Assembly: GCF_010685995.1 (NCBI RefSeq)
Contig: NZ_JAAGWK010000010.1
Span: 248,001 to 312,000, forward strand
Source: Goekera deserti
Lineage (GTDB): Bacteria > Actinomycetota > Actinomycetes > Mycobacteriales > Geodermatophilaceae
Reading direction: 5' to 3'
DNA length: 64,000 nucleotides
Shown here piece after piece: positions 8,577-16,158 of the stretch (its first letter is position 1; each line of letters opens with the position of its first letter). A program made the position numbers and the translations under genes. A model generated the notes under the pieces. That model was not told where the DNA came from, ran no database searches, and saw nothing but the letters and a program-made list of their open reading frames with translations.

Positions 8577-8833
8577 GCCTGGCCGAAGCCCTTCAGGTAC
8601 TCGTCGGTGTTCCGGGCCAAGTCCGACTCGCCGTCGCCGGTCGCGGTGAAGCTCAGTCGCCGTCTCGGCCGGTCTTCTGCGGACGCGGTCTCATCAGGTC
8701 GACCGCCGGACTGGGCGGACGCCGGTACGACGTGCAGGCGCTGTCCCGGCCGCACGCCATGGCGCCGCAGCTCGGCCAGCAACTCGGACCCGTCCTCTGG
8801 GACCGTCAGATCCCACCCGTCCGCAGCGCTCAC
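8573..8833 (-). CDS. VapB-like antitoxin
   Basis: 86 residues from GTG 8833. The N-terminal part, WDLTVPEDGSELLAELRRHG followed by VRPGQRLHVV, resembles an AbrB-type DNA-binding strand-helix unit. The C-terminal ARNTDEYLKGFG resembles the toxin-wrapping tail of VapB antitoxins. The start is chosen because TACTCT (minus strand, 8846-8841) sits 7 nt upstream, giving a leaderless promoter, and because the antitoxin fold begins there. The same frame stays open to 9184, which would add a tadB-derived membrane segment in front (see 8904-9075); a 203-residue fusion therefore cannot be excluded. The gene overlaps the toxin by 4 bp. Confidence 0.72.
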   Translation of the reverse strand: MSAADGWDLTVPEDGSELLAELRRHGVRPGQRLHVVPASAQSGGRPDETASAEDRPRRRLSFTATGDGESDLARNTDEYLKGFGQA

Positions 8834-8903
8834 GACGGTGAGAGTAGCCGCGAGACCACCGACGGGTGGATCTGGACAGCGGCCGGAAGCCCTCAGCGTG
8901 AGT

Positions 8904-9075
8904 AGTTGGGCGGGGTTGATGCCGGTCAGCCCGGCCTCGGTCAGCAGCTGCCGCCGCCGTCCGGAGCGCTCGGCGGCCGGGCGTCGCTGGGGGGCGCGCG
9001 GGCCGCTGCGCCAGATGAGCAGCAGCCCGACGCCGAGCAGCAGCCCGAGCAGCCCACCGGAGACGGTCACGCCGA
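8904..9075 (-). pseudogene. Duplicated 5' fragment of tadB
   Basis: This 172-bp block matches 6561-6732 at 164 of 172 positions without gaps. It encodes the first 55 or so residues of TadB (membrane helix plus RRPAAERSGRRRQLL and AGLTGINPAQL) and stops abruptly at GINPAQL. On the minus strand it is preceded in frame by VHMAGRTAPTRDDEDLQ and a second hydrophobic stretch (LNGLLVLTAVASAIS), which is unlike the tadA-tadB junction. Downstream it runs in frame into the antitoxin. Most mismatches keep the amino acid, for example Leu and Arg codons, while one changes Ala to Thr. No transposase or target duplication was seen beside it. It is either a dead fragment or the N-terminus of a fused gene (8573-9184). 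Confidence 0.8.
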
Positions 9076-9352
9076 ACCCGGAGATCGCCGACGCCACCGC
9101 GGTGAGCACCAGCAACCCGTTCAGCCGAGGCGCCTGCAGGTCCTCGTCGTCCCTCGTCGGCGCGGTCCTGCCGGCCATGTGCACTCCGCCCAGCTCGCAC
9201 GACCGGCCTCGTCCTGACCGACTGCTCGACTGCGCGGTGCCCGGACCCGGTCCGGCGGGAACCGACCGGTGCCGGAGGCGGTCACCCGCCGTGCCGACCG
9301 CTCACCGGCCACGACGCCGGCTGACAGCCGACTGGCAGCCGACCGCCAGGAA
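9076..9352. other. Gene-poor stretch before the sedolisin gene
   Basis: No convincing separate gene. The left part (to 9184) keeps the open frame of the possible tadB-antitoxin fusion on the minus strand. The right part holds short repeated words (CAGCCGAC in 9326-9340 occurs twice) and leads into the structured leader at 9353. No clear -35/-10 pair was found for the sedolisin gene. Confidence 0.4.
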
Positions 9353-9419
9353 CGGGTGATTGCATCCCGCAACCAGCGCCGCCACGGGGGTGGGGCTGAA
9401 CCCCCGAGGAGCGGGTGCC
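9353..9419 (+). promoter_or_regulatory. Switch-like structured leader of the sedolisin gene
   Basis: CGGGTG occurs twice, at 9353-9358 and 9412-9417. Both can pair with the same CATCCCG (9363-9369). The first pairing makes a local hairpin with a 4-nt loop. The second makes an outer stem, GCATCCCGC (9362-9370) with GCGGGTGC (9411-9418) and one bulged T, that covers the spacer between the AGGAG ribosome site (9407-9411) and ATG 9420. Inside it lies a perfect 7-bp hairpin, CGGGGGT (9385-9391) with ACCCCCG (9400-9406). The two outer pairings are mutually exclusive, the layout of a translational on/off switch. No known riboswitch class was recognised. Confidence 0.45.
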
Positions 9420-11531
9420 ATGCGCCGATCGACACGCCTGACAGCACTCACCGGGGCGGTGTGCCTCGCCCTGGCGGTGGGCTCCGTCAGCGCGGCCACC
9501 GGCGCGCTCGCCGCGCCCTCCCGGGGCGCCCTGCCCACCAGCGTCCCCAGCTGGGCCACCGCGTCGGCGCTGCGCGGTGCCGCCCCGGCCGGCGACGTCG
9601 TGCACGCCCGGGTGTACCTGCCCTGGCGCGACCAGGCCGGGCTCGACGCCCTGGCCACCGCGGTGAGCACACCCGGCTCGCCGTCCTACGGCCAGTACCT
9701 GAGCCCGCAGCAGTTCCGCTCGCGCTTCGCCCCCTCCCAGCAGGACGTCGCGGCCGTGCAGCAGTGGCTCCGCTCCGCCGGGTTCAGCATCGCCGACACC
9801 CCGGACAACGGGCACTACGTCGCCGTCGAGGGCACCGTCGCCCAGGCGCAGGCGGCCTTCGGCACGACGCTGGGCCTCTACTCCACCCACGGCCGGACGC
9901 TGCGCGCCCCAGAGAGCGCCCCGTCGGTCCCCGCGGCACTGGCCGGCACGGTCTCGGCGGTGGTCGGGCTCGACGACGGCGCGACGCTGCTGGCCCCCGA
10001 CTCGACCACCGGCAACGGCAACGGCAACGCCCAGAGCAACGGCAAGGGCAACGGCCAGACCCACGGCGCCCCCGGCGTCGGTTTCCGGGCCGGCCAGCCG
10101 TGCGCGTCGTACTACGGCTCCTCCACCGTGACCACCAGCTCACCGGTGTACGGCGACACCAGCACCCCGCTGGCGCCGTGCGGCTACACCCCGGCCCAGG
10201 TCCGCGGGCTGTACGGGCTGACCCCCGGTGACACCGGCGCCGGCCAGACGGTGGCCTTCGTCGGGGCCAACGCCAGCCCGACGATCGTGCAGGACGTGAC
10301 GCGGTACAGCTCCCTGCACGGCCTGCCGGCACCGTCCATCCAGCAGCAGGTGGCCCCCGGCACCTACCGGCACCCCGACACCCCGCGGCAGACCCCCGGC
10401 GACTTCTACGGCGAGCAGACCCTGGACGCCGAGGCCATCCACACGATGGCGCCGGACGCGACGCTGCTCTACGTCGGCTCCGCCAACGCCGGCCAGGACT
10501 TCGACGCCAGCATCAACGCGATCGTCGACAAGCACCTCGCCGCCACCCTCTCGATCAGCTACGGCTTCAGTGGCGAGCAGGTGCCGCAGGGCTTCGTCAC
10601 CAGCCTGTCCAACACCTTCGAGGAGGCCGTGGCCACCGGCGTCGGCGTCTTCGTCTCCAGCGGCGACTCCGGTGACGAGGTCGCCGCGACCGGGGTGGCA
10701 CAGCCGGACTTCTACGCCGACAGCCCCTACGTGACCGCGGTCGGCGGCACGTCCGCAGCCGTCGTGCCCACCGCCGGCACGGCCCCGCTGACCAGCGACA
10801 GCCCGCTGTTCGGCAACGCCGGCGGCAACGCGCTCACCGCGGCGGCCAACTGGACCCGCGGCTTCGAGACCGGCTGGCAGACCTCGCAGGACGCCCTCTC
10901 CGGCACCATCGCGCGGGCCGCGTCCGGGGCGCCGACCTACACCGCCGACGGCACCCTGGCCCAGCCGCTGCCCGCGCCGTTCACCGGCGGCGCCGGCGGC
11001 GGGGTGAGCACGGTCTTCGCCAAGCCCGCCTACCAGTCGGCGCTGCCCGGCTCGGGGCGGCTCGTGCCCGACATCAGCGCCCTGGCCGACCCGAACACCG
11101 GGTTCCTCGTCGGGCAGACCCAGCAGTTCACCACCGGGGTGCAGTACGACGAGTACCGGATCGGCGGGACGTCGCTGGCGGCGCCGCTGATGGCCGGGCT
11201 CGCCGCGGTGGCCGACCAGCGGGCCGGGCACGCGCTGGGCTTCCTCAACCCGCGCATCTACGCCGTCTACGCCGGCACGCCGTCGGCGCTGTACGACGTC
11301 GACCAGTCCGACCTGTCCTGCGGCGGCCGCGCCTGCACCGCGGCGGACCCGCTGCCGGCGGTGGTGCGGGTCAACTACACCGACAGCGAGAGCGCCGCCG
11401 GCGGGCTCACCCTCAGCGTGCGCACGCAGGAGACCCCGCTGACCACCCTGCACACCGTGCGGGGGTACGACACCGGCTCCGGGGTCGGCACGCCCGACGG
11501 CGACGCGTTCCTCGCGGCGCTCCTGCGGTGA
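9420..11531 (+). CDS. Secreted sedolisin (S53) serine-carboxyl peptidase
   Basis: 703-residue secreted acid endopeptidase precursor. A signal peptide covers residues 1 to about 32 (MRRSTRLTALTGAVCLALAV...AAP). The pro-kumamolisin prodomain spans about 45-190, and the peptidase domain about 225-700. The catalytic Glu and Asp lie in EQTLD (332 and 336), the oxyanion Asp in SSGDSGDE (416) and the nucleophile Ser in GGTSLAAP (585). A low-complexity linker of Gly and Asn (residues 199-213) separates prodomain and catalytic domain, where self-cleavage is expected. ATG 9420 has an AGGAG site 8 nt upstream, within a structured leader. Secretion and autoactivation at low pH are family knowledge. Confidence 0.93.
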   Translation: MRRSTRLTALTGAVCLALAVGSVSAATGALAAPSRGALPTSVPSWATASALRGAAPAGDVVHARVYLPWRDQAGLDALATAVSTPGSPSYGQYLSPQQFRSRFAPSQQDVAAVQQWLRSAGFSIADTPDNGHYVAVEGTVAQAQAAFGTTLGLYSTHGRTLRAPESAPSVPAALAGTVSAVVGLDDGATLLAPDSTTGNGNGNAQSNGKGNGQTHGAPGVGFRAGQPCASYYGSSTVTTSSPVYGDTSTPLAPCGYTPAQVRGLYGLTPGDTGAGQTVAFVGANASPTIVQDVTRYSSLHGLPAPSIQQQVAPGTYRHPDTPRQTPGDFYGEQTLDAEAIHTMAPDATLLYVGSANAGQDFDASINAIVDKHLAATLSISYGFSGEQVPQGFVTSLSNTFEEAVATGVGVFVSSGDSGDEVAATGVAQPDFYADSPYVTAVGGTSAAVVPTAGTAPLTSDSPLFGNAGGNALTAAANWTRGFETGWQTSQDALSGTIARAASGAPTYTADGTLAQPLPAPFTGGAGGGVSTVFAKPAYQSALPGSGRLVPDISALADPNTGFLVGQTQQFTTGVQYDEYRIGGTSLAAPLMAGLAAVADQRAGHALGFLNPRIYAVYAGTPSALYDVDQSDLSCGGRACTAADPLPAVVRVNYTDSESAAGGLTLSVRTQETPLTTLHTVRGYDTGSGVGTPDGDAFLAALLR

Positions 11532-11542
11532 CCCCCACGCCC

Positions 11543-11576
11543 GTGGGCGGGTCAGACCCCGGGCAGGCCCGCCCAC
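11543..11576. terminator. Hairpin between convergent genes
   Basis: GTGGGCGGG (11543-11551) pairs perfectly with CCCGCCCAC (11568-11576) around a 16-nt loop. It lies just after the sedolisin stop and overlaps the 3' end of the facing small gene, so it can act for both. There is no clear T-tract. Confidence 0.5.
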
Positions 11577-11752
11577 ACCGACGTCATCGCCCGGACGAGC
11601 AGGTCCTGGTAGGCCGCCACCATCACCACGGTGCCCACCGACGCCAGGCCGGCCAACGCCCCCCAGTGCGTCACCTCGCCGCGCTCGTCGTCACGGACCC
11701 GTACGACCACGGCGGTGAGACGGTCGGCGGCGGCCCGGATCGAGGTGCGCAA
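11552..11752 (-). CDS. Orphan small pilin-like protein, TTG start
   Basis: 66 residues with the plan of the Tad pilin at 4688-4906: a polar, basic N-terminus reaching VRVRDDERGEV and then one hydrophobic helix (ALAGLASVGTVVMVAAYQDLL) and a short tail. The shared motif is RDD(D)HERGD / RDDERGE before the helix. The TTG at 11752 is preferred because an AAGGAG site lies 5 nt before it, and the length then equals its relative; a GTG at 11782 would add 10 residues without a site. It is not linked to other pilus genes. It could be an alternative pilin or a diverged leftover. Confidence 0.6.
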   Translation of the reverse strand: MRTSIRAAADRLTAVVVRVRDDERGEVTHWGALAGLASVGTVVMVAAYQDLLVRAMTSVWAGLPGV

Positions 11753-12000
11753 CGCTTCTCCTTCGTCAGGACCAGCACCCACCCAGGGCGGCCGGTCGAT
11801 GCTCCGAGGCTAGGGCGTACGAGACCGCCCGTTCCCGTGGTCCACCCCCTCGTGGGCAGGGATTCCCACCACGGAGCGTCACATCGCACCGATCGGGTGA
11901 CGGATCCGGACCGCAGTGGTCCGGTCGCCGGTCACCCATCGTCACGGGCACCGGGGACGGCTCGGGCGCAGGCAGCCGCGGCATGCGGTAGGCAGGGGGC

Positions 12001-12939
12001 ATGAGAGCAGCCGGTGTGACCGAGTTCGGCGGGCCCCAGGCCCTGCACATCGTCGACGTGCCGGCGGAGCCGCTGGGCCCGGGGCAGCTGCGCCTGCGGG
12101 TGACCGCGGCCGCGGTCAACCCGACGGACACCCACGCCCGCTCCGGCGCCTACGCGGGCCGGGACCCGGTGAAGCAGCCGCCCTTCGTACCCGGCATGGA
12201 CGTCGCCGGGGTGCTCACCGGGATCGGACCGGACACCGCGACCGACCTCGCCGTCGGCGACCGGGTGATGGGCATCGTGGTGCCCACCGGAGCGCACGGC
12301 GGCTACCGGGAGGACATCGTGCTGCCCGCGGGGTCCGTCGTCCGGGCGCCGGCCGGGGCGAGCGACGAGCAGGCGGCCACCCTGCCGATGAACGGGCTCA
12401 CTGCCCGGCTCGCGCTGGACCTCATGAGCCTGCAGCCCGCGCAGACCCTCGCCGTCACCGGGGCGGCCGGCTCGTTCGGCGGGTACGTCGTGCAGCTCGC
12501 CGTCGCCGAGGGGCTCACCGTGGTCGCCGACGCGTCAAAGGCCGACGAGGAGCTGGTGCGCGGGCTCGGCGCACAGCACGTGGTGCGCCGTGGGGACGAC
12601 GTCGCCGACCGCGTCCGGGAGCTGTTCCCCGACGGCGTCGACGGGCTGGCCGACGGCTCGGTGCAGGACGCCCGGGTGCTTCCCGCGGTACGCGACGGCG
12701 GCACGGTGGCCACCGTGCGCGGCTACCGCGGCGACGGCTCCCGCGACCTGCGGGTGCACCCGGTGCTGGTGCGGCGCTACGCGGAGGAGCGCGAGGCCCT
12801 GAACCGGCTGCGCCGGCAGGCCGAGGACGGCGTGCTCACCCTGCGGGTGGCCGCCACGTTCCCGGCCGAGCAGGCCGCCGAGGCACACCGCCGGCTCGAG
12901 GCCGGCGGCGTGCGCGGACGGCTGGTGCTCACCTTCTGA
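12001..12939 (+). CDS. NADPH:quinone oxidoreductase-like MDR protein
   Basis: Zinc-free medium-chain dehydrogenase/reductase, 312 residues. The N-terminal GroES-like domain (about 1-125) starts MRAAGVTEFGGPQALHIVDV and lacks the zinc-binding cysteines of alcohol dehydrogenases. The cofactor fold follows with TGAAGSFGGYVVQLAVAEG (about 155-175), a variant of the AxxGxxG nucleotide motif. The family reduces quinones or other enones with NADPH; the true substrate cannot be read. It stands alone, with no obvious operon partner. Confidence 0.85.
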   Translation: MRAAGVTEFGGPQALHIVDVPAEPLGPGQLRLRVTAAAVNPTDTHARSGAYAGRDPVKQPPFVPGMDVAGVLTGIGPDTATDLAVGDRVMGIVVPTGAHGGYREDIVLPAGSVVRAPAGASDEQAATLPMNGLTARLALDLMSLQPAQTLAVTGAAGSFGGYVVQLAVAEGLTVVADASKADEELVRGLGAQHVVRRGDDVADRVRELFPDGVDGLADGSVQDARVLPAVRDGGTVATVRGYRGDGSRDLRVHPVLVRRYAEEREALNRLRRQAEDGVLTLRVAATFPAEQAAEAHRRLEAGGVRGRLVLTF

Positions 12940-12979
12940 CGAACAGCCCGGCGCCCCGCGGGACGCCGGGCGCGACCGG

Positions 12980-14962
12980 CTACAGCACCGCCGCCTGCTC
13001 GACGGCCGCCACCCCGCCCAGCGGCCGGCGGGCCGGGGTGGCGGCCAGCAGCGCCGCGGCCAGCTGCGACCGGCTGACCAGGCCCTCGGCCACGGCCAGG
13101 TCACCCAGCCGGAGCCAGGACGCGTCCCGGGTGGCCTGCAGGTCCAGCAGGTCGCGCAGCTGCTCGACGGTCAGCACGCCCTGCTCCACCAGCACGTCGC
13201 CGATCCGGCGGGTGCGCAGGACCGGTTGCACCCGGGCCACCAGCGCCGGCACCGTGTCGGCCACCCGGCTGAGCGCGAGGTGCACCACCGGGGCCAGGCA
13301 CACCAGCGCGGTGACCGCGGCCCAGAACAGCAGGGTCACGTACTGGTGGCCCAGCGCCAGGCCGGTGCCGATCGCGGCCGCCGCGACGGCCAGCCACAGC
13401 AGCTGCGGGCGGAAGGTGCGCCAGGTGTCCCCGGTGGCCGCCGAGCCCTTCGCGGTGACGACGTACACCAGCGGCCGGCCCGCCAGCTGCGCCGCGGCGG
13501 CACCCGCGTAGACGGCGCCGGTCACCAGGTCCAGCGCCGTCCCGGTGAGGTTCCAGCTGCGCCGCTCGTGCTCGGCCAGGTTGAACCGCCGCAGCAGCTG
13601 GAAGACCCCGAAGCCCACAGCCAGGTTCAGCACCAGCAGCGACACCCACAGCGTGGCCGGCAGCCGGGTCACCGAGACACCGCCGAACAGGTAGAGGGAG
13701 AAGATCGAGATGCCGGCCAGCCAGCTCACCGCCGTCAGCGGGTAGTGCGCCTGCAGCGCCGCGTAGGCGATCCGCTGGCTGCGGCGCGGCATCTGCGGAA
13801 CCACCCGGAACGAGTGCTCGCGGATGACCTCCCACATCCCGTACGCCCAGCGCTTCTGCTGGCTGAACCAGTCGCTGTAGGTCACCGGCCCCTCCCCCAC
13901 GGCCAGCACGTCCGGCGTGGAGACGCCCGTCCAGTGGTTGCCGGTGTCCGGGTTGACCTTGGTCAGCACCGTCATGCCGGTGAGGTGGTCCTCGATGATG
14001 CTGTCCTGGTAGCCGCCCATCGAGGCCCACGCGGCCGGCCGGTACAGGTGGTTGGTGCCGATCAGCACCGGGATGCCCAGGCCGTTGGCCCCGCGCTGGG
14101 TGACCGCGCTGAACCCGTAGGACATCTGCGCCGAGCCGCGGGCCACGAACGACTCGTCCTGGTTGCCGTACACCTGCGGGGCGACGACGTACCCGACGTC
14201 CGGGTCGGAGAAGTAGCCCAGCGTGCGCTCCAGGAAGTGCGGGAACGGCACGTGGTCGGGGTCCATCTGGGCCACCACGTCGTAGTCGGCGGCGTGCTGC
14301 TCGCGCCAGCTGTTGTGGTTGCCGTGCTTGGTGCGCGCCTTGTACGCGCCGGCCTCGGTGTTCCAGCGGGCGACGCCCTTGCGGCTGAAGTGCTGCACGC
14401 CCAGCTGCTCGCACGCCGCGCGCACCTCCGGGCTGTCGCCCTCGTCCAGCAGCCACACGTCCATCTCCCCGTCGTGCCGGATGCGCTGGATCGCCCGCAG
14501 CGTGGTCAGCACCAGCTCCAGCGGCTCCTTGCCCGGCACGATCGTGGTGAGCACGGCGACCTTCAGCCCCGGCGCCGCCTGCGTCGGGATCGGGTCGCGG
14601 GCGTGCACCAGGAACCAGGTCGCCACCCACGTCCGGAACGCCGACACGGCCTGGATCAGCAGCAGCACCGCGAACCCGAGGACGACGACGGCGCCCAGCA
14701 GCGGCCCGTCGTCCAGCACCGGCAGGTGCGAGGGCCACAGCAGGACGACGACCAGGGCGAACGTCGTGGCCAGGTGCACGCCACCGGCGGCGACCATCGC
14801 CGCGCGGGTGCGCGGCTGCAGGGCCGCCCGGTAGCGCACCACCGGCGACCAGGGCGCCAGCGGCCCGGCCACCTCCGACGACGCCCGGCCGTACAGCCGG
14901 CCCCTCTCCCGCCGCTCGACCGGCACCACCATCGGCGGCACGCTGCCCATCGCCCTGGTCAT
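12980..14962 (-). CDS. Processive GT2 glycosyltransferase with C-terminal MshEN-like domain
   Basis: Membrane beta-glycan synthase of the BcsA/NfrB type, about 660 residues. Two helices (about 55-115) precede the GT2 domain, whose key motifs are visible: DEGD, AQMDPDH (DxD), SIIEDHLTGM (acceptor Asp) and QQKRW. Further helices follow. The C-terminus (about 575-650) has two copies of a RxGDxxVxxGxxxxxQL pattern (RRIGDVLVEQGVLTVEQL and LRLGDLAVAEGLVSRSQL), as in MshEN domains, some of which bind cyclic di-GMP. The start is uncertain: ATG 14962 is favoured because the frame upstream to GTG 15040 contains a 9-bp inverted repeat. A GH16 gene precedes it, suggesting synthesis and trimming of one glucan. 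Polymer identity is not known. Confidence 0.86.
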   Translation of the reverse strand: MTRAMGSVPPMVVPVERRERGRLYGRASSEVAGPLAPWSPVVRYRAALQPRTRAAMVAAGGVHLATTFALVVVLLWPSHLPVLDDGPLLGAVVVLGFAVLLLIQAVSAFRTWVATWFLVHARDPIPTQAAPGLKVAVLTTIVPGKEPLELVLTTLRAIQRIRHDGEMDVWLLDEGDSPEVRAACEQLGVQHFSRKGVARWNTEAGAYKARTKHGNHNSWREQHAADYDVVAQMDPDHVPFPHFLERTLGYFSDPDVGYVVAPQVYGNQDESFVARGSAQMSYGFSAVTQRGANGLGIPVLIGTNHLYRPAAWASMGGYQDSIIEDHLTGMTVLTKVNPDTGNHWTGVSTPDVLAVGEGPVTYSDWFSQQKRWAYGMWEVIREHSFRVVPQMPRRSQRIAYAALQAHYPLTAVSWLAGISIFSLYLFGGVSVTRLPATLWVSLLVLNLAVGFGVFQLLRRFNLAEHERRSWNLTGTALDLVTGAVYAGAAAAQLAGRPLVYVVTAKGSAATGDTWRTFRPQLLWLAVAAAAIGTGLALGHQYVTLLFWAAVTALVCLAPVVHLALSRVADTVPALVARVQPVLRTRRIGDVLVEQGVLTVEQLRDLLDLQATRDASWLRLGDLAVAEGLVSRSQLAAALLAATPARRPLGGVAAVEQAAVL

Positions 14963-14988
14963 CCGGATCGATCCACCTCTGCTCGGCA

Positions 14989-15014
14989 ACGGAGGTCGCG
15001 TCCCGGACCTCCGT
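14989..15014. repeat. Inverted repeat in the leader of the GT2 gene
   Basis: ACGGAGGTC (14989-14997) and GACCTCCGT (15006-15014) form perfect 9-bp arms with an 8-nt loop, 26 bp before ATG 14962. It could be an operator or an RNA hairpin. If translation starts at GTG 15040 it would be coding. Confidence 0.45.
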
Positions 15015-15088
15015 CCCCGGGCATCGGACGCCGCGGTCACGCTGTGCAGCCGAGCAGGGGGCGGCGCACCCGGACGGGTGAGGCCGGC

Positions 15089-15793
15089 TCAGCCGTGGAG
15101 GCGCACCCAGTCGACGACCATCGTCACGACCGGCGGCGTCGAGGCGTCCGGTGGGCCGGGCCAGTGCCCGCCCACCGCCACGTCGAGCAGCAGGTGGTGC
15201 GGGCCGTCGCACGCCCACGAGCCGCCCGGCGGGACGTCGTCGGCCGACACCACACCGGTCACCACGTCGTCGACGGAGAACACCACCTGGTCGGGCCCGC
15301 AGTCGGCGGCGAACACGTGGAACCGCTCGCTCAGCGGCGGCCCGGGCGGGACGGGCACGCCGCGCTGCCAGTGCCCGCCGTCCCGGTCGGCGCCGTGCAC
15401 GGTCTGCACCCGCACGGCGCCGTCCCCGACGGTCTCGATCAGGTCCACCTCGCCGCACCGCGGCCAGCCGACCTGGGGCAGCGACTCACCGAGGGTCCAG
15501 GCGGCCGGCCAGATGCCGGTGCCGACCGGCAGCCGGGCGCGCACCTGCACCAGCCCGTGCCGGACGCTGCGCCGGCCCGCGGTGTGCACCCGGGCCGACG
15601 TCCAGGTGCCGTCGTCGTCCCGGCGGGCGGTGATCAGCAGGTGACCCGCGCCGTCGAGGGCGACGTTGGACGGGTCACCGGTGTACGTCTGCAGCTCGCC
15701 GTTGCCCCAGCCACCGGCGCCGGTCGCCGGCGTCCAGGAGGCGGGGTCGGGCGGCGCGCCGGGCGGCCCGGCGAAGTCGTCGGCCCAGACCAG
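15089..15793 (-). CDS. GH16 family endo-beta-glucanase-like protein without a canonical start
   Basis: Glycoside hydrolase family 16 domain, about 235 residues. The catalytic ExDxxE motif is present as GEVDLIET, and the domain opens with LVWADDFAGPPGAPP as in GH16 laminarinases. The end of the fold (VVTMVVDWVRLHG) is also present. The frame is open back to 15829, but no ATG, GTG or TTG occurs before GTG 15589, which lies inside the domain. CTG 15793 is the nearest codon at the right place, so a CTG start, a recently lost start codon or a truncation must be considered. No signal peptide is visible. It follows a small gene by overlap and precedes the GT2 gene on the same strand. Confidence 0.7.
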   Translation of the reverse strand: MVWADDFAGPPGAPPDPASWTPATGAGGWGNGELQTYTGDPSNVALDGAGHLLITARRDDDGTWTSARVHTAGRRSVRHGLVQVRARLPVGTGIWPAAWTLGESLPQVGWPRCGEVDLIETVGDGAVRVQTVHGADRDGGHWQRGVPVPPGPPLSERFHVFAADCGPDQVVFSVDDVVTGVVSADDVPPGGSWACDGPHHLLLDVAVGGHWPGPPDASTPPVVTMVVDWVRLHG

Positions 15794-15812
15794 GCGCCGC
15801 CCGCCGACCCGC

Positions 15813-16055
15813 TCAGGCCTGACCGCTGGTCACCTGCGCCTCCTGGGTCGGGCGGCTGCGTTCCTCGCCCAGGATGCGGCTGAGGTTCGCCGCGACCGTG
15901 TCGGCGGCGATGGCGCTGATGGTGAGCCGCAGGGTCTCCCCCAGGCTGTCGGCGCTGCCGGCCAGCTGGTCGCGTTCGGCGATGAACGCGCGGTGGTCGG
16001 CCAGTGCCTGGTCGCGGGCCTTCTCGATGTTGCGGACGAGGACGTCGATCTCCAC
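15813..16055 (-). CDS. Hypothetical 80-residue helical protein
   Basis: Not recognised. Starts VEIDVLVRNIEKARDQALAD and is largely helical, with no membrane segment, cysteines or signal peptide. GTG 16055 is chosen as the only start that gives the compact 80-residue protein. Its stop lies within the open frame of the GH16 gene, so the two frames overlap by up to 16 nt. That placement suggests translational coupling as the way the GH16 frame is reached. Confidence 0.55.
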   Translation of the reverse strand: MEIDVLVRNIEKARDQALADHRAFIAERDQLAGSADSLGETLRLTISAIAADTVAANLSRILGEERSRPTQEAQVTSGQA

Positions 16056-16158
16056 AGGAGGACCGTAGACACCCGGGGCCCCCGGCGCAGCTCCCGGCCC
16101 CTCCCGGCACCCCCCGGACTCCGGGTGTGGAGCGCGGCACACGGGTAGGGGCAGCGGC

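Noticed and set aside
8904-9075. Insertion sequence end
   Set aside because: The repeat is a piece of tadB; there is no transposase, no terminal inverted repeat and no target duplication.
13226-15883. 885-codon open frame on the plus strand opposite the GT2/GH16 genes
   Set aside because: Composition is the usual antisense shadow of a G+C-rich gene (Gln/Arg/His/Gly-rich, no domain), while the minus strand encodes clear enzymes.
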